The position numbers were made by a program, and so were the translations under genes. From LMUY01 sp965276785 (GTDB lineage: Bacteria; Pseudomonadota; Alphaproteobacteria; Acetobacterales; Acetobacteraceae), in NCBI GenBank assembly GCA_965276785.1, contig OZ255629.1, positions 248,001-312,000 of the forward strand: a stretch of DNA of 64,000 bases, written 5' to 3'. Within the stretch, counting starts at the first letter, position 1, and each line of letters begins with the position of its first letter. Positions 32,916 to 41,413 of this stretch are shown here, piece by piece. The notes under the pieces were generated by a model that was not told where the DNA came from, did not search any database, and worked only from the letters and a program-made list of their open reading frames with translations.

Positions 32916-34448
32916 TCAGTCATCCCCCGCTGCCAAGCTGCCTCCCAATGGCGCAAACTCGTCCTGCGCCGGCTCGAACCGGCCGAAGCGCAGGGCGAGG
33001 GTGGGTAGCACGAGCAGGTTCAGCGCCATCGATGTGAGCAGGCCGCCGAGGATCACGACTGCCATCGGCCCTTCGACCTCGCGCCCTGGGTCGCCCATAC
33101 CGAGGGCAAGTGGCAGCAGGCCGAGCGCGGTGACGAGCGAGGTCATCAGGATCGGCACGAGTCGGTTCGCGGCACCCTCCACCGCCGTCTCCGGCCCCCA
33201 GCGGCGATCCTCTGCCTCGACCAGGTGTTCATAATGCGAGATCATCATGATCGAGTTGCGTAGCGTGATGCCAAAGAGCGTGACAAAGCCCACTATGGAG
33301 CCGAGCGACATCGTTCCGCCGGTCGCGAACACCGCGAGCACGCCGCCAACGAGCGCGAAAGGCAAATTGGCCAGCACGAGCAGCAGGTTGCGCCAGTTGC
33401 GGGTAACGATGGAGAGCAGCAGAACGACGCCGATCCCGCCGAGCAGCCCGTTGACGAGGAGGGCGCGCCGCGAGCGCGACTGCGCCTGGGCGGCCCCGGC
33501 GAATTCCAGGTAGCTTCCTGCCGGAAGCGTCACGCGGGCGCGGATCGCCTGCTCGGCATCCCGCGCGAAGGAAGCGAGGACGACGCCCGGCCGGCCCTCG
33601 ACGGAAGCGCCGCCGATGGGCGGCTCGGGCGCGTCCGCCACGGTCGCCACATCGCCTAGCGTGACCACGCCCGAGGCTTGGCGCAGGAGCACCGTGCGCG
33701 CGAGGTCCGCGGTGTGGAGCGACTGGCCTCGCGTCCGGAACAAAACGCGCTGGTTGCGGGTATCCACAAACCCGGCGCCGCGCACGCCCGTTGCGCGCCG
33801 GGCGGCGGCGAGCACGTCGTCGAGGCTGAGGCCATAGTGAATCAGCCGGTCCGGGTGGACCTGGACCTGCAGCGAGCGCACGTCGCCGCCGAACACGGCG
33901 ACGCCCGCGACGCCCGGCACTGCGAGCAGCCGCAGGCGCACCGTCCAGTCGGCCGCGGTGCGCAGGTGCATGAGCGAGCGCGTGGCCGAGGTAAGGCCGG
34001 CGACGAGCACGATGCCGGTCGAGGAGGTGAGCGGCGTCATGGTGGGCGGCCGCACGGTGGCAGGGAGCCCCCGTGCGGCGACGGCGAGCTGCTCGGCGAC
34101 GACCTGCCGGTCACGATACACATTACTTTCGGGATCGAAGTAGGCGGTCACCACGGAGAGGCCCTGGATGGAGCTGGAGCGCAGCGCAGTGACGCCGGTC
34201 ACGCCGTCCACAGCGGTCTCGATCGGGCGGGTGACGAGCTGCTCGACCTGCTCGGGGGCGAGGCCGGGCGCCTCGGTCTGGATTGCGACCTGGGGCGGCG
34301 CGAATTCCGGGAACACGTCATAGCGGGCGTGGCCGAGCGCGTAGAGGCCGTAGCCGAGCAGCACGGCGGCGAGCGTCACGACGATGCCGCGGAAGCGGAT
34401 CGCCAGGCCGATGATTGCGGCCTGCGGACCGGAGGAGAGCGGGGGCAC
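32916..34448 (-). CDS. half-size RND metal-efflux permease (internally deleted CusA/CzcA type)
   Basis: The protein has 510 residues where the family needs about 1,030. Residues 1-285 match the N-terminal half: TM1, the YDVFPEFAPPQVAIQTEAPG motif, VTRPIETAVDGVTG, VQVHPDRLIHYGLS and VTLGDVATVADAPEP. Residues from about 300 onward match the end of the second half: ARVTLPAGSYLEFAGAAQAQ, then TM8-TM12 with VGFVTLFGITLRNSIMMISH and GLLPLALGMGDPGREVEGP. TM2-TM7, including the TM4 proton-relay acidic residues, and the second porter domain are missing. The join is in frame near 33560-33600. The GTG start lies 4 bp after the adaptor gene's stop. Pumping by itself is unlikely; it is probably a remnant. 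Confidence 0.85.
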   Translation of the reverse strand: MPPLSSGPQAAIIGLAIRFRGIVVTLAAVLLGYGLYALGHARYDVFPEFAPPQVAIQTEAPGLAPEQVEQLVTRPIETAVDGVTGVTALRSSSIQGLSVVTAYFDPESNVYRDRQVVAEQLAVAARGLPATVRPPTMTPLTSSTGIVLVAGLTSATRSLMHLRTAADWTVRLRLLAVPGVAGVAVFGGDVRSLQVQVHPDRLIHYGLSLDDVLAAARRATGVRGAGFVDTRNQRVLFRTRGQSLHTADLARTVLLRQASGVVTLGDVATVADAPEPPIGGASVEGRPGVVLASFARDAEQAIRARVTLPAGSYLEFAGAAQAQSRSRRALLVNGLLGGIGVVLLLSIVTRNWRNLLLVLANLPFALVGGVLAVFATGGTMSLGSIVGFVTLFGITLRNSIMMISHYEHLVEAEDRRWGPETAVEGAANRLVPILMTSLVTALGLLPLALGMGDPGREVEGPMAVVILGGLLTSMALNLLVLPTLALRFGRFEPAQDEFAPLGGSLAAGDD

Positions 34449-34452
34449 GGCG

Positions 34453-35517
34453 CTAGTCCGCGTCCACGTGCAGCTGCGCTCGGAACTCCTCGGAGAGCAG
34501 CGCCTGCGCGCCCTGGGTCACGACCGGGGTGCCCGGCCGCAGGGTGGTCACGACGTAGCCGCCGCCCGGCGCGGGCAGCCCGGTCGCGACCATCACGCGC
34601 TGGTAGCCGCCCGGCGAGACGCGGCGGTAGGCCCAAGCCCGGTCCTTCCACCACACGACGGCGCCCGCCGGCATCACGGCTCCACCCGTCGCGGCGCCGG
34701 CGGGTAGGTCGGTAAGCACGTTCATGCCTGGCAGCAGCATGCCGGAGCCGGCAGGGACGGTGTAGTAAAAGCTCATGCCCTGTATCCTTGGATCGGTGCG
34801 GGCCGCGTCGGACAGGAAGGCGGCTGGTATGCGCTGGCCCCCGGCCTCGACCACGGCGGCCGCGGGCGGCGACGGGAGGGAGGCGCCCGGCGGCAGCGTG
34901 ACCTGGACCAGCAGATTCTCGCGCTCGATCAACCGCGCGAGCGCGGGCGCGCCGTCCACGAGCGCCTGGCCGAGCACGGTGCCCCATTCCTGGCGCGTCG
35001 TCGCGGCCAGGGTGCGCAGCTCCACCGCCGCCATGTCGGCCGTTGCCTGGTCGGCGAGGAAGGCGGCTTGCGCCACCTGCATCTGCGCCGTGGAGACGGT
35101 TTGGTCCCGGTTGAGGGTTCGTGCCCGGCCGAACGCCGTGCGCGCCGCCGCGAGTTCGGCCTCTGCGCCTTGGAGCTGCGCGCGCGTGCGGGCGTAGCTG
35201 TTGGCAAGGTCCGTGAGCCGCGCGAGGTCGAGCACGGTGCCGTAGGCGCGGACCTGCTCTTGGTGGGGCGCGGGCGCCAGTGGCGCGGTCTCGACGCCGC
35301 TGCGCGCTTGCTCCCGCGCGTCAAGCGTGACCAAGGGCCGCCCATCCTTGGTCGAGACGCGCAAGGGCTCCGCGACCGGCTTCTCGCGCTCGGCCTCGGC
35401 CGCCGCCTCGCCGCGGCCGGCGACGAAGCTCCAGACCGCAAGACCGCCGGCGCCCGACATGGTGACGAGGAGCAGCAGTGCACGCAGGGCGCTGGCGCCA
35501 CGCGAGGACCGGGCCAT
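34453..35517 (-). CDS. RND efflux periplasmic adaptor (membrane fusion protein)
   Basis: This protein of about 354 residues has an N-terminal membrane anchor (LRALLLLVTMSGAGGLAVWS). A barrel-sandwich part follows with VSTKDGRPLVTLDAREQARS and VRAYGTVLDLARLTDLANSY, then a coiled-coil hairpin (ARTRAQLQGAEAELAAARTA) and C-terminal barrel segments ending TPVVTQGAQALLSEEF. The pattern suits CusB/CzcB-like adaptors of heavy-metal RND pumps. ATG 35517 is preferred over the overlapping GTG 35520. It precedes the truncated permease by 4 bp. Confidence 0.86.
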   Translation of the reverse strand: MARSSRGASALRALLLLVTMSGAGGLAVWSFVAGRGEAAAEAEREKPVAEPLRVSTKDGRPLVTLDAREQARSGVETAPLAPAPHQEQVRAYGTVLDLARLTDLANSYARTRAQLQGAEAELAAARTAFGRARTLNRDQTVSTAQMQVAQAAFLADQATADMAAVELRTLAATTRQEWGTVLGQALVDGAPALARLIERENLLVQVTLPPGASLPSPPAAAVVEAGGQRIPAAFLSDAARTDPRIQGMSFYYTVPAGSGMLLPGMNVLTDLPAGAATGGAVMPAGAVVWWKDRAWAYRRVSPGGYQRVMVATGLPAPGGGYVVTTLRPGTPVVTQGAQALLSEEFRAQLHVDAD

Positions 35518-35620
35518 CACCGCGCCCCCTCCCGCGCGGCGGGCGGCGTGAGCGGGCCGGGAAAGTCACCCTCGGCCCTCACCGAGAGCTGCGCCTCGAA
35601 TCCAGTGAGCGATTGCACGC
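35518..35620 (-). pseudogene. possible C-terminal stub of an outer-membrane efflux (TolC-type) gene
   Basis: Reading toward the adaptor gene, a short frame gives RVQSLTGFEAQLSVRAEG, then DFPGPLTPPAAREGAR and a TGA that overlaps the adaptor start (TGATG). The coupling and the usual order TolC-adaptor-permease suggest the tail of a lost TolC-family gene. Upstream of about 35620 the frame is no longer open and non-coding sequence begins. The peptide is too short for firm assignment. Confidence 0.3.
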
Positions 35621-35794
35621 GACCTTGCTTCCTGCTGTCCGGGGTGCACTTCTGTCCCGCCCCGCTGACACGAGGCTGACAGACGGCAGAAATCCCGTCC
35701 GGCCCGCGCGGGGCGTCGCGTTGCCGTCAGCGTCGTGTCAGGCTCGCATGGATCACTGTCGATTACGGGCTGCTGCGATGGAGGGCGAGGCGAC

Positions 35795-36478
35795 GTGAGA
35801 GTGCTGCTCGTCGAGGACCATGCAACCATGCGCGAGATGATCGCGGCGCACCTGCGCGAGCGCGGATTCGCGGTGGACCCCGCCGCACGCGGCGACGAGG
35901 CGCTGGCCGCCGTCGCCGCAGCGCCCTACGACGCCGTGATCCTCGACCTCGGCCTGCCCGACATGGACGGCATGGCAGTGCTGCGCAGCTTGCGCGGCGG
36001 CCGCCATCCCGATCTGCCCGCGCTCATCCTGACCGCGCGCGACAGCGTCGCGGCGAGGGTGGACGGCCTCGACGCGGGCGCGGACGACTACGTCCTCAAG
36101 CCGTTCGACCTCGCCGAGCTGGACGCGCGGCTGCGCGCCGTCCTGCGCCGCCCCGGCGCGCGGCGCGACGCTGTCCACCGCATCGGCGACCTGGTGTACG
36201 ACCCGGCCTCGCGCGCGGCGACCGTGAACGGCGCGAGCCTGGACCTGACCCGGCGGGAGGCGTCCGTGTTGGAGGAGCTGATTCGCGCCGCCGGGCGGAT
36301 CGTGGTCAAGGACGCGTTGGAGGACCGGCTCTACGGCTTTGACGACGACGTGAGCGGCAACGCGCTGGAGGCGTCCGTCTCGCGACTGCGGCGCAAGCTC
36401 TCAGCGGCGGGCTCGGCCGCCGGCATTGAGGCCACGCGAGGCGTCGGCTACCGTCTCACGGCGGGGTCCGCGTCGTGA
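35795..36478 (+). CDS. OmpR/PhoB-family response regulator
   Basis: This 227-residue protein starts MRVLLVEDHATMREMIAAHL at a GTG (35795). It has the receiver acidic pair (ED), the phospho-acceptor Asp51 in VILDLGLPDMDG, the Thr in LILTARD and the Lys in DYVLKPFD. The winged-helix DNA-binding domain spans 130-225 (LDLTRREASVLEELIRAAGR, EASVSRLRRKLSAAG, ATRGVGYRLTA). Its stop overlaps the kinase start. The pair is divergent from the efflux genes and resembles QseB/TctD- or metal-responsive systems that control RND pumps. Confidence 0.92.
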   Translation: MRVLLVEDHATMREMIAAHLRERGFAVDPAARGDEALAAVAAAPYDAVILDLGLPDMDGMAVLRSLRGGRHPDLPALILTARDSVAARVDGLDAGADDYVLKPFDLAELDARLRAVLRRPGARRDAVHRIGDLVYDPASRAATVNGASLDLTRREASVLEELIRAAGRIVVKDALEDRLYGFDDDVSGNALEASVSRLRRKLSAAGSAAGIEATRGVGYRLTAGSAS

Positions 36479-37518
36479 GATTGTGGCTGGAGAGCCTGCG
36501 CGGCCGGCTGGTCGCGTCCATGCTCCTGGTGTTCGCGCTCGGCCTCGGCGGCGCCATGGCGCTGCGGCCGTTCGAGGCTCACCGGGCCGCCCTCGGCCCG
36601 CAGGGTCCGATGCTGCTCCGCGAGCCTTACCAGGACTTTTCGGTCCTGATACCGTTCAGCGTCGGCGCCGTTGGGCTCATCTGGCTCGTCAGCGGCTGGA
36701 GCCTGCGCCACCTCGCCTTGGCGTCGCGCGAGGCCGCGGTTGTGGGCCCAGCGAGCCCGTCCTCGCGCATCTCGACAGCGCGGTTGCCCGGCGAGGTCCG
36801 CCCCCTGGTGGACGCGGTCAACGGCGCCCTCGACCGCTTGGCCGAGGCCTACGCGGCGGAGCAGCGCTTCGTCGCTGATGCGGCGCACGAGCTGCGCACG
36901 CCGCTCACGGTGCTGAGCCTGCGCCTGCAGCGGGCGCGGCTGGACGGTGCGGTGGACTGGGCGGCGATCGAGCGGGATCTCGGTCAAGTGGATCGGCTGG
37001 CCGGCCAGCTCCTCGATCTCGCCCGCAAGGAGCACGCCCGGCAGACCGGCGCGGCAGCGGGCAGCTTCCCTGTGAACCTGTCGCGCGTCGCGCGCGAGGC
37101 GGCGGCGGCGGTTGTCCCGCTCGCGGAGAAGACTGGCCGCACGCTTGACGTTAACCTGCCCGTCTCCCTGCCGGTATATGGCCGGGCGGACGACCTGCGC
37201 GACATGGTGCGCAACCTCCTGGACAACGCCCTCGTGCATGGCTGCGGCGCGATCCGCCTCACGGGGCTGGCTTGGCCGGCACCCGGCGGCCGGCAAGCCT
37301 GGATCACCGTGGCCGACGAGGGGCCCGGCGTGCCGGCGAAGCTGCGCGAGGCCGTGTTCGAGCGCTTCTGCAAGGGCGATCCAGCGTCTGCCGGCCACGG
37401 CCTCGGCCTGGCGATCGTGCGCGAGGTCGCCCGCGGGCACAGGGGCGCGGTCGAGTTCCTGCCTGGTCCGGGCTGCGAGGTGCGGGTCGCGCTGCCGGCC
37501 GCGGGAGACGCGAGTTGA
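36475..37518 (+). CDS. sensor histidine kinase
   Basis: The 347 residues have two membrane segments (about 10-30 and 57-76) around a very short periplasmic loop of about 27 residues. A HAMP-like linker with LPGEVRPLVDAVNGALDRL follows, then the H-box with His138 in AAHELRTPLTVLSLRL, the N-box DMVRNLLDNALVHG, the G1 box ADEGPGVP, and the G2 box GHGLGLAIVREVA. The minimal sensor loop implies signal sensing in the membrane or via a partner. The GTG start overlaps the regulator's stop by four bases. It phosphorylates the adjacent response regulator. Confidence 0.92.
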   Translation: MRLWLESLRGRLVASMLLVFALGLGGAMALRPFEAHRAALGPQGPMLLREPYQDFSVLIPFSVGAVGLIWLVSGWSLRHLALASREAAVVGPASPSSRISTARLPGEVRPLVDAVNGALDRLAEAYAAEQRFVADAAHELRTPLTVLSLRLQRARLDGAVDWAAIERDLGQVDRLAGQLLDLARKEHARQTGAAAGSFPVNLSRVAREAAAAVVPLAEKTGRTLDVNLPVSLPVYGRADDLRDMVRNLLDNALVHGCGAIRLTGLAWPAPGGRQAWITVADEGPGVPAKLREAVFERFCKGDPASAGHGLGLAIVREVARGHRGAVEFLPGPGCEVRVALPAAGDAS

Positions 37519-37565
37519 GCGCTATAAAATCCCGCAGTTGCATGAGACGCTTTCGGCGTACGTCC

Positions 37566-38762
37566 CTAGGTCGACCGAACCGGAGCCGCGAGCCACGCCG
37601 AGGCCGCCTCCCCCGCGGCAAAGCCCGTGCTGAACGCGGCCTGCAGCAGGTAACCCCCGGTCGGCGCCTCCCAGTCAAGCATCTCTCCTGCCGCAAAGGT
37701 GCCCGGCGGCGCGAACGGCGGCCGGAGTGCGAACCCGTCCAGCGCGTCCCAGCGCACGCCACCTGCTGTGGAGAGGGCGCGCGCCAATCCCGTCGTCCCG
37801 GTCAGCCGCAGCGGCAGCGCTTTAATGGCGCCCGCAAGGTCCTGTGGCGCTCCGGCGCACTCCCGTAGCAGCGCGATGGCAGGGGAAGCCAGGCCAGCCG
37901 CTTTACGCAGGAAAGTAGATAGCGATTGTGCCCGGCGCGGCGCTTGCAACCGCTGCTGTAGATCGGGCCGCGACACGTCCGGCCGCAGGTCCAGCCAAGC
38001 CACGGCCGCACCCTTTGCCTGGATCGCCTCCCGCAACGGTGCCGACAAAGCATAGAACGGACCGCCTTCGAGACCGGCTGCGGTGATGGTGGCGTCGCCA
38101 GGCACGGTTCGGCCGGCGAAGGTTAGGGCGATTCGCTTCAGTGGCGACCCAGCGTGCCGCGCCATGTGCGGGCTCCAGCCGGCGATGAAGCCGCAATTGG
38201 CCGGCTGAAACGGGCGAGTGGCGCCGGGCAACGCCGCCACCCAACCGCCATCGGAGCCCAGTCGCGGCCAACTCGCTCCGCCCAAGGCCAGAACGACGGC
38301 GCCCCGGGGCAGTGCGGTGGCCGGCTCAAACCGGGGCGCGCCGGATTGATCCCAGCCGAGCCAGCGATGGCTAGGCCGCAGCGTGACCCCGAGTCCGCGC
38401 AGCCGGCCCAACCACGCCCGCAGCAATGGGGATGCTTTCATGGCGCGGGGGAACACCCGGCCGCTGCTGCCGACGAACGTCTCCTGCCCCAACACATCGC
38501 ACCAGGCGCGCAGCGCGGCCGGTGAAAACGCGGACAGGGCCGGTGCGAGATGCTCCGCCGCCGGGCCATAGCGCGACAGGAGTTGTCCGAACGGCTCGCT
38601 ATGAGTGAGATTCAGCCCGCCCACGCCTGCCATGAGGAACTTGCGGGCAGGCGAGACCATCCGGTCCAGCACCATGACTTGCGCGCCGCCCAAGGCCAGC
38701 CGCTCCGCCGCCATCAGCCCCGCTGGTCCGGCGCCGACCACGACTGCTGCCCTGGTTGTCAA
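37566..38762 (-). CDS. TIGR03862-type flavoprotein (YhiN/BaiN-like NAD(P)/FAD oxidoreductase)
   Basis: This protein of about 398 residues has an N-terminal FAD motif AVVVGAGPAGLMAAERLAL, the family hallmark GVGGLNLTHSEP, SGRVFPRAMKASPLLRAWL, VVLALGGASWPRLGSDGGW, and a C-terminal GTFAAGEMLDWEAPTGGYLL. These flavoproteins of the HI0933/YhiN group are widespread; BaiN acts on bile-acid enones, but the role in proteobacteria is unclear. The TTG at 38762 places the Rossmann motif at the usual distance from the N-terminus; the frame is open further upstream, into the neighbour. It is divergent from the LhgO-like gene with 39 bp between the chosen starts. Confidence 0.85.
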   Translation of the reverse strand: MTTRAAVVVGAGPAGLMAAERLALGGAQVMVLDRMVSPARKFLMAGVGGLNLTHSEPFGQLLSRYGPAAEHLAPALSAFSPAALRAWCDVLGQETFVGSSGRVFPRAMKASPLLRAWLGRLRGLGVTLRPSHRWLGWDQSGAPRFEPATALPRGAVVLALGGASWPRLGSDGGWVAALPGATRPFQPANCGFIAGWSPHMARHAGSPLKRIALTFAGRTVPGDATITAAGLEGGPFYALSAPLREAIQAKGAAVAWLDLRPDVSRPDLQQRLQAPRRAQSLSTFLRKAAGLASPAIALLRECAGAPQDLAGAIKALPLRLTGTTGLARALSTAGGVRWDALDGFALRPPFAPPGTFAAGEMLDWEAPTGGYLLQAAFSTGFAAGEAASAWLAAPVRST

Positions 38763-38801
38763 GCCCTGGCCTTCGCGCTGGTGTTGGAGGATGCTACCGT
38801 C

Positions 38802-39932
38802 ATGGTGGAGCGGGTCGAAGCGGTGGTCCTTGGCGCCGGCGTGGTGGGGTTGGCGGCCGCGCGCGCGCTGGCTCTGTCCGGGCGCGAGGTGCTGGTATTG
38901 GAGGCGGCGGCCGCGGTCGGCACGGTCACGTCCTCGCGCAACAGCGAGGTGGTGCATGCCGGTATCTATTATCCCAGTGCAAGCCTCAAGGCCAGGCTCT
39001 GCGTCGCCGGGCGGCAGGCCCTATACGACTACTGCGCGAGCCATGGCGTTCCGTTTGCCAAGCTTGGCAAGCTGATCGTCGCCAGCGACCCGGCGGAAGC
39101 GGCGGCGCTCGAAGCCATTGCGACCCAGGCCGCCGCCAACGGCGTGACGTTGACGTTGCTCTCTGGCGCCCAGGCTTGCGCGATGGAACCGGCATTGCGC
39201 GCTGCGGCCGCGCTGCATTCACCCGAGACCGGCATTGTGGACAGTCACGCCCTGATGCTGGCCTACCAGGGCGAGGCGGAAGGCGCTGGCGCCATGCTCG
39301 CCTTCAACGCGCCGCTGCTGAGCGGCGAAGTCACCGGGACTGGCCTGCGGCTGGAAGTCGGCGGCGAGACGGGGATGGCGCTGGAATGCTCCATCCTGGT
39401 GATCGCCGCCGGCCTGCATGCGCCGGACCTCGCCCGCCGCATCCGCGGCATCCCAACGCAAACCATCCCGCGCTCCTACTTGTGCAAAGGTAGCTACTAC
39501 GGCTTGTCCGGCCGCGCCCCGTTCCACCGCCTGATCTACCCGGTGCCGGAACAGGGAGGTCTCGGCGTGCACCTCACGCTCGATCTCGGCGGGCAAGCGC
39601 GGTTCGGCCCGGACGTGGAATGGGTCGACCAGGAAGATTACGACGTGGATGTGCGCCGTGCCGCCGGGTTCTATGCCGCCATTCGCCGCTACTGGCCTGG
39701 CCTGCCGGATGGCGCGCTGCTGCCGGGTTATGCCGGTATCCGCCCCAAAATCAACGGACCCGGCGAAGCAGAGGCGGATTTCGCCATTATCGGCCCGGCC
39801 GTGCACGGTGTGCCGGGTCTGGTCAACCTGTTCGGTATCGAGAGCCCCGGGCTCACCGCTTCCCTGCCCCTCGGCGACGCGGTCTTACGCTGCCTGGAGG
39901 GCAACCAAGTTCTGACGGAGCATGCTACATGA
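38802..39932 (+). CDS. NAD(P)/FAD-dependent oxidoreductase (L-2-hydroxyglutarate oxidase-like, DAO fold)
   Basis: This 376-residue protein has the motif AVVLGAGVVGLAAARALALS, SRNSEVVHAGIYYPSASLKA, ALYDYCASHGVPFAKLGKLI, TGIVDSHALMLAYQGEAE, IPRSYLCKGSYYGLSG, HRLIYPVPEQGGLGVHLTLD and a C-terminal GIESPGLTASLPLG. This order is typical of LhgO and related 2-hydroxyacid oxidases. The ATG at 38802 is chosen (GGAGG 11 bases upstream); a TTG at 38784 is an alternative. Its stop overlaps the following SDR start. Confidence 0.87.
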   Translation: MVERVEAVVLGAGVVGLAAARALALSGREVLVLEAAAAVGTVTSSRNSEVVHAGIYYPSASLKARLCVAGRQALYDYCASHGVPFAKLGKLIVASDPAEAAALEAIATQAAANGVTLTLLSGAQACAMEPALRAAAALHSPETGIVDSHALMLAYQGEAEGAGAMLAFNAPLLSGEVTGTGLRLEVGGETGMALECSILVIAAGLHAPDLARRIRGIPTQTIPRSYLCKGSYYGLSGRAPFHRLIYPVPEQGGLGVHLTLDLGGQARFGPDVEWVDQEDYDVDVRRAAGFYAAIRRYWPGLPDGALLPGYAGIRPKINGPGEAEADFAIIGPAVHGVPGLVNLFGIESPGLTASLPLGDAVLRCLEGNQVLTEHAT

Positions 39933-40609
39933 GCCAACAAACCGCCCTGATCATCGGTGCCTCCCGTGGCCTCGGCCTGGGCTTGGCCCGCGAATACGTT
40001 CGCCGCGGCTGGCGCACCATCGCAACCGTGCGCGACAGGGCAAACCCAGGCGCGCTGGCCGAACTGGGCGATGCCGTAACAGTCGAGGCGGTGGATATCA
40101 ACCACACCGGCGAAGTGCTCGCCCTCGGCGAGCGCCTGGCGGGCACCGCGCTGGACCTGCTGTTCGTGAACGCGGGCGTGTCCAACGGCCCCGACGAGAC
40201 GGTAGGGGAGATCGGCACGGACGACTTCGTTCGCGTTCTGACCACCAATGCGCTGAGCCCGCTGCGGGTGATCGAGGCGCTCTCCCCGTTGGTGGCGCCA
40301 CAGGGCACGATCGCGGCAATGAGTTCGGGCTTGGGCAGCGTCGCCAACAACGATCGCGGTGGTTGGGAGGTGTATCGCGCCAGCAAGGCCTCGCTGAATA
40401 CGCTGCTGCGAAGCTGGGCGCTGCGGGCCGGAGCGCAACGCACGGTGCTGGCGGTGGCGCCGGGCTGGGTGCGCACCGACATGGGAGGGCCACACGCAAT
40501 GCTCGACGTGGAAACCAGTGTCGGCGGGATGGCGGACACGATTGCCGCGCGCGCCGGGCAGGGGGGCTGCAGCTTTGTCGACTATCGAAACCAGCCAGTC
40601 GCTTGGTAG
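39929..40609 (+). CDS. SDR family oxidoreductase (CsgA/sniffer-like)
   Basis: This 226-residue protein has TALIIGASRGLGLGLAREYV (5-24), LLFVNAGVSNGPDETVGEI in place of the usual NNAG, a Ser in AAMSSGLGSVANNDRGGWEV and YRASKASLNTLLRSW with the catalytic Tyr/Lys. The late VAPGWVRTDMGGPHA segment places it with short atypical SDRs of the CsgA/sniffer group. Its start overlaps the LhgO-like stop by four bases, which suggests coupled synthesis. Substrate unknown. Confidence 0.88.
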   Translation: MSQQTALIIGASRGLGLGLAREYVRRGWRTIATVRDRANPGALAELGDAVTVEAVDINHTGEVLALGERLAGTALDLLFVNAGVSNGPDETVGEIGTDDFVRVLTTNALSPLRVIEALSPLVAPQGTIAAMSSGLGSVANNDRGGWEVYRASKASLNTLLRSWALRAGAQRTVLAVAPGWVRTDMGGPHAMLDVETSVGGMADTIAARAGQGGCSFVDYRNQPVAW

Positions 40610-40617
40610 CTGGTGCC

Positions 40618-41391
40618 GTGCTCGCCGACACTTGGAACGCGCAGCTTTATCGCCGCTTTGAACGCGAACGCACCCGGCCGGCGCGCGACTTGTTGGCCGC
40701 GGTGGCGTTGGGGGCGCCGAGCAAGATCGCCGATCTCGGCTGCGGCCCAGGCAACTCCACCGAACTGCTGGTGGAGCGGTTCCCCGCAGCCGACGTGCTC
40801 GGGATCGATTCGTCGGACGCGATGCTGGCCGACGCCCGCACCCGCCTGCCGGCGCAGCGCTTCGAGCTTGGCGACATCGCGACATGGCAGCCGGCTTCGC
40901 CGCCGGATTTGCTGTTCGCCAATGCGTCGCTGCAATGGGTGCCGCAACATGCGGAGCTGGTCCCGCGCTTGTTCGGCCTGCTGGCGCCGGGCGGTGCGCT
41001 CGCCTTCCAGGTGCCGGACAACCGCGACGAGCCCTCGCACCGCCTCATGCGCGAAACTGCGGCCGCGGGGCCCTGGGCGGACAAGCTGACGGGTGCCGGG
41101 GACCGGGTGCGGGTGCTGGCGGCCTCTGCTTACTACGATGCGTTGGCGCCCCGAGCGGCAAGCGTGGAGGTTTGGCGCACGGTCTATCACCACCGGATGG
41201 ACACGGCTGCGGCCATCGTCGAATGGGTCCGCAGCACGGGGCTGCAGCCCTTCCTGGCGCCTTTGGAGGACGCGGAACGGGCCGCCTTCCTCCAAGCCTA
41301 TGAGGCCGGCATCGCCAAAGCCTATCCAGTTCGGGCCGATGGCAAGCGGCTGCTGCTATTCCCGCGATTGTTCGTCGTCGCCTACCGATGA
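40618..41391 (+). CDS. tam: trans-aconitate 2-methyltransferase-like enzyme
   Basis: This 257-residue class-I methyltransferase follows Tam closely: DTWNAQLYRRFERERTRPAR, then DLLAAV, KIADLGCGPGNSTELLVERF (motif I), VLGIDSSDAMLADARTRLP, DLLFANASLQWVPQHAELVP, GGALAFQVPDNRDEPSH and VWRTVYHHRMDTAAAIVEWV. Tam methylates trans-aconitate, an inhibitor that forms spontaneously from cis-aconitate. A GTG at 40618 is chosen; a TTG at 40603, overlapping the SDR stop, is also possible. A second, unrelated methyltransferase follows. Confidence 0.86.
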   Translation: MLADTWNAQLYRRFERERTRPARDLLAAVALGAPSKIADLGCGPGNSTELLVERFPAADVLGIDSSDAMLADARTRLPAQRFELGDIATWQPASPPDLLFANASLQWVPQHAELVPRLFGLLAPGGALAFQVPDNRDEPSHRLMRETAAAGPWADKLTGAGDRVRVLAASAYYDALAPRAASVEVWRTVYHHRMDTAAAIVEWVRSTGLQPFLAPLEDAERAAFLQAYEAGIAKAYPVRADGKRLLLFPRLFVVAYR

Positions 41392-41413
41392 AATCCACCG
41401 GGGAACGCCGCGC

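Noticed and set aside
33678..34715. 345-codon plus-strand frame across the efflux permease and adaptor
   Set aside because: It spans the junction of two real minus-strand genes and has Arg/Gly/His-rich low-complexity content.
39922..40617. Upstream extension of the Tam-like frame to 489 codons
   Set aside because: The first 230 codons are an off-frame reading of the SDR gene; conserved methyltransferase sequence starts at about 40618.
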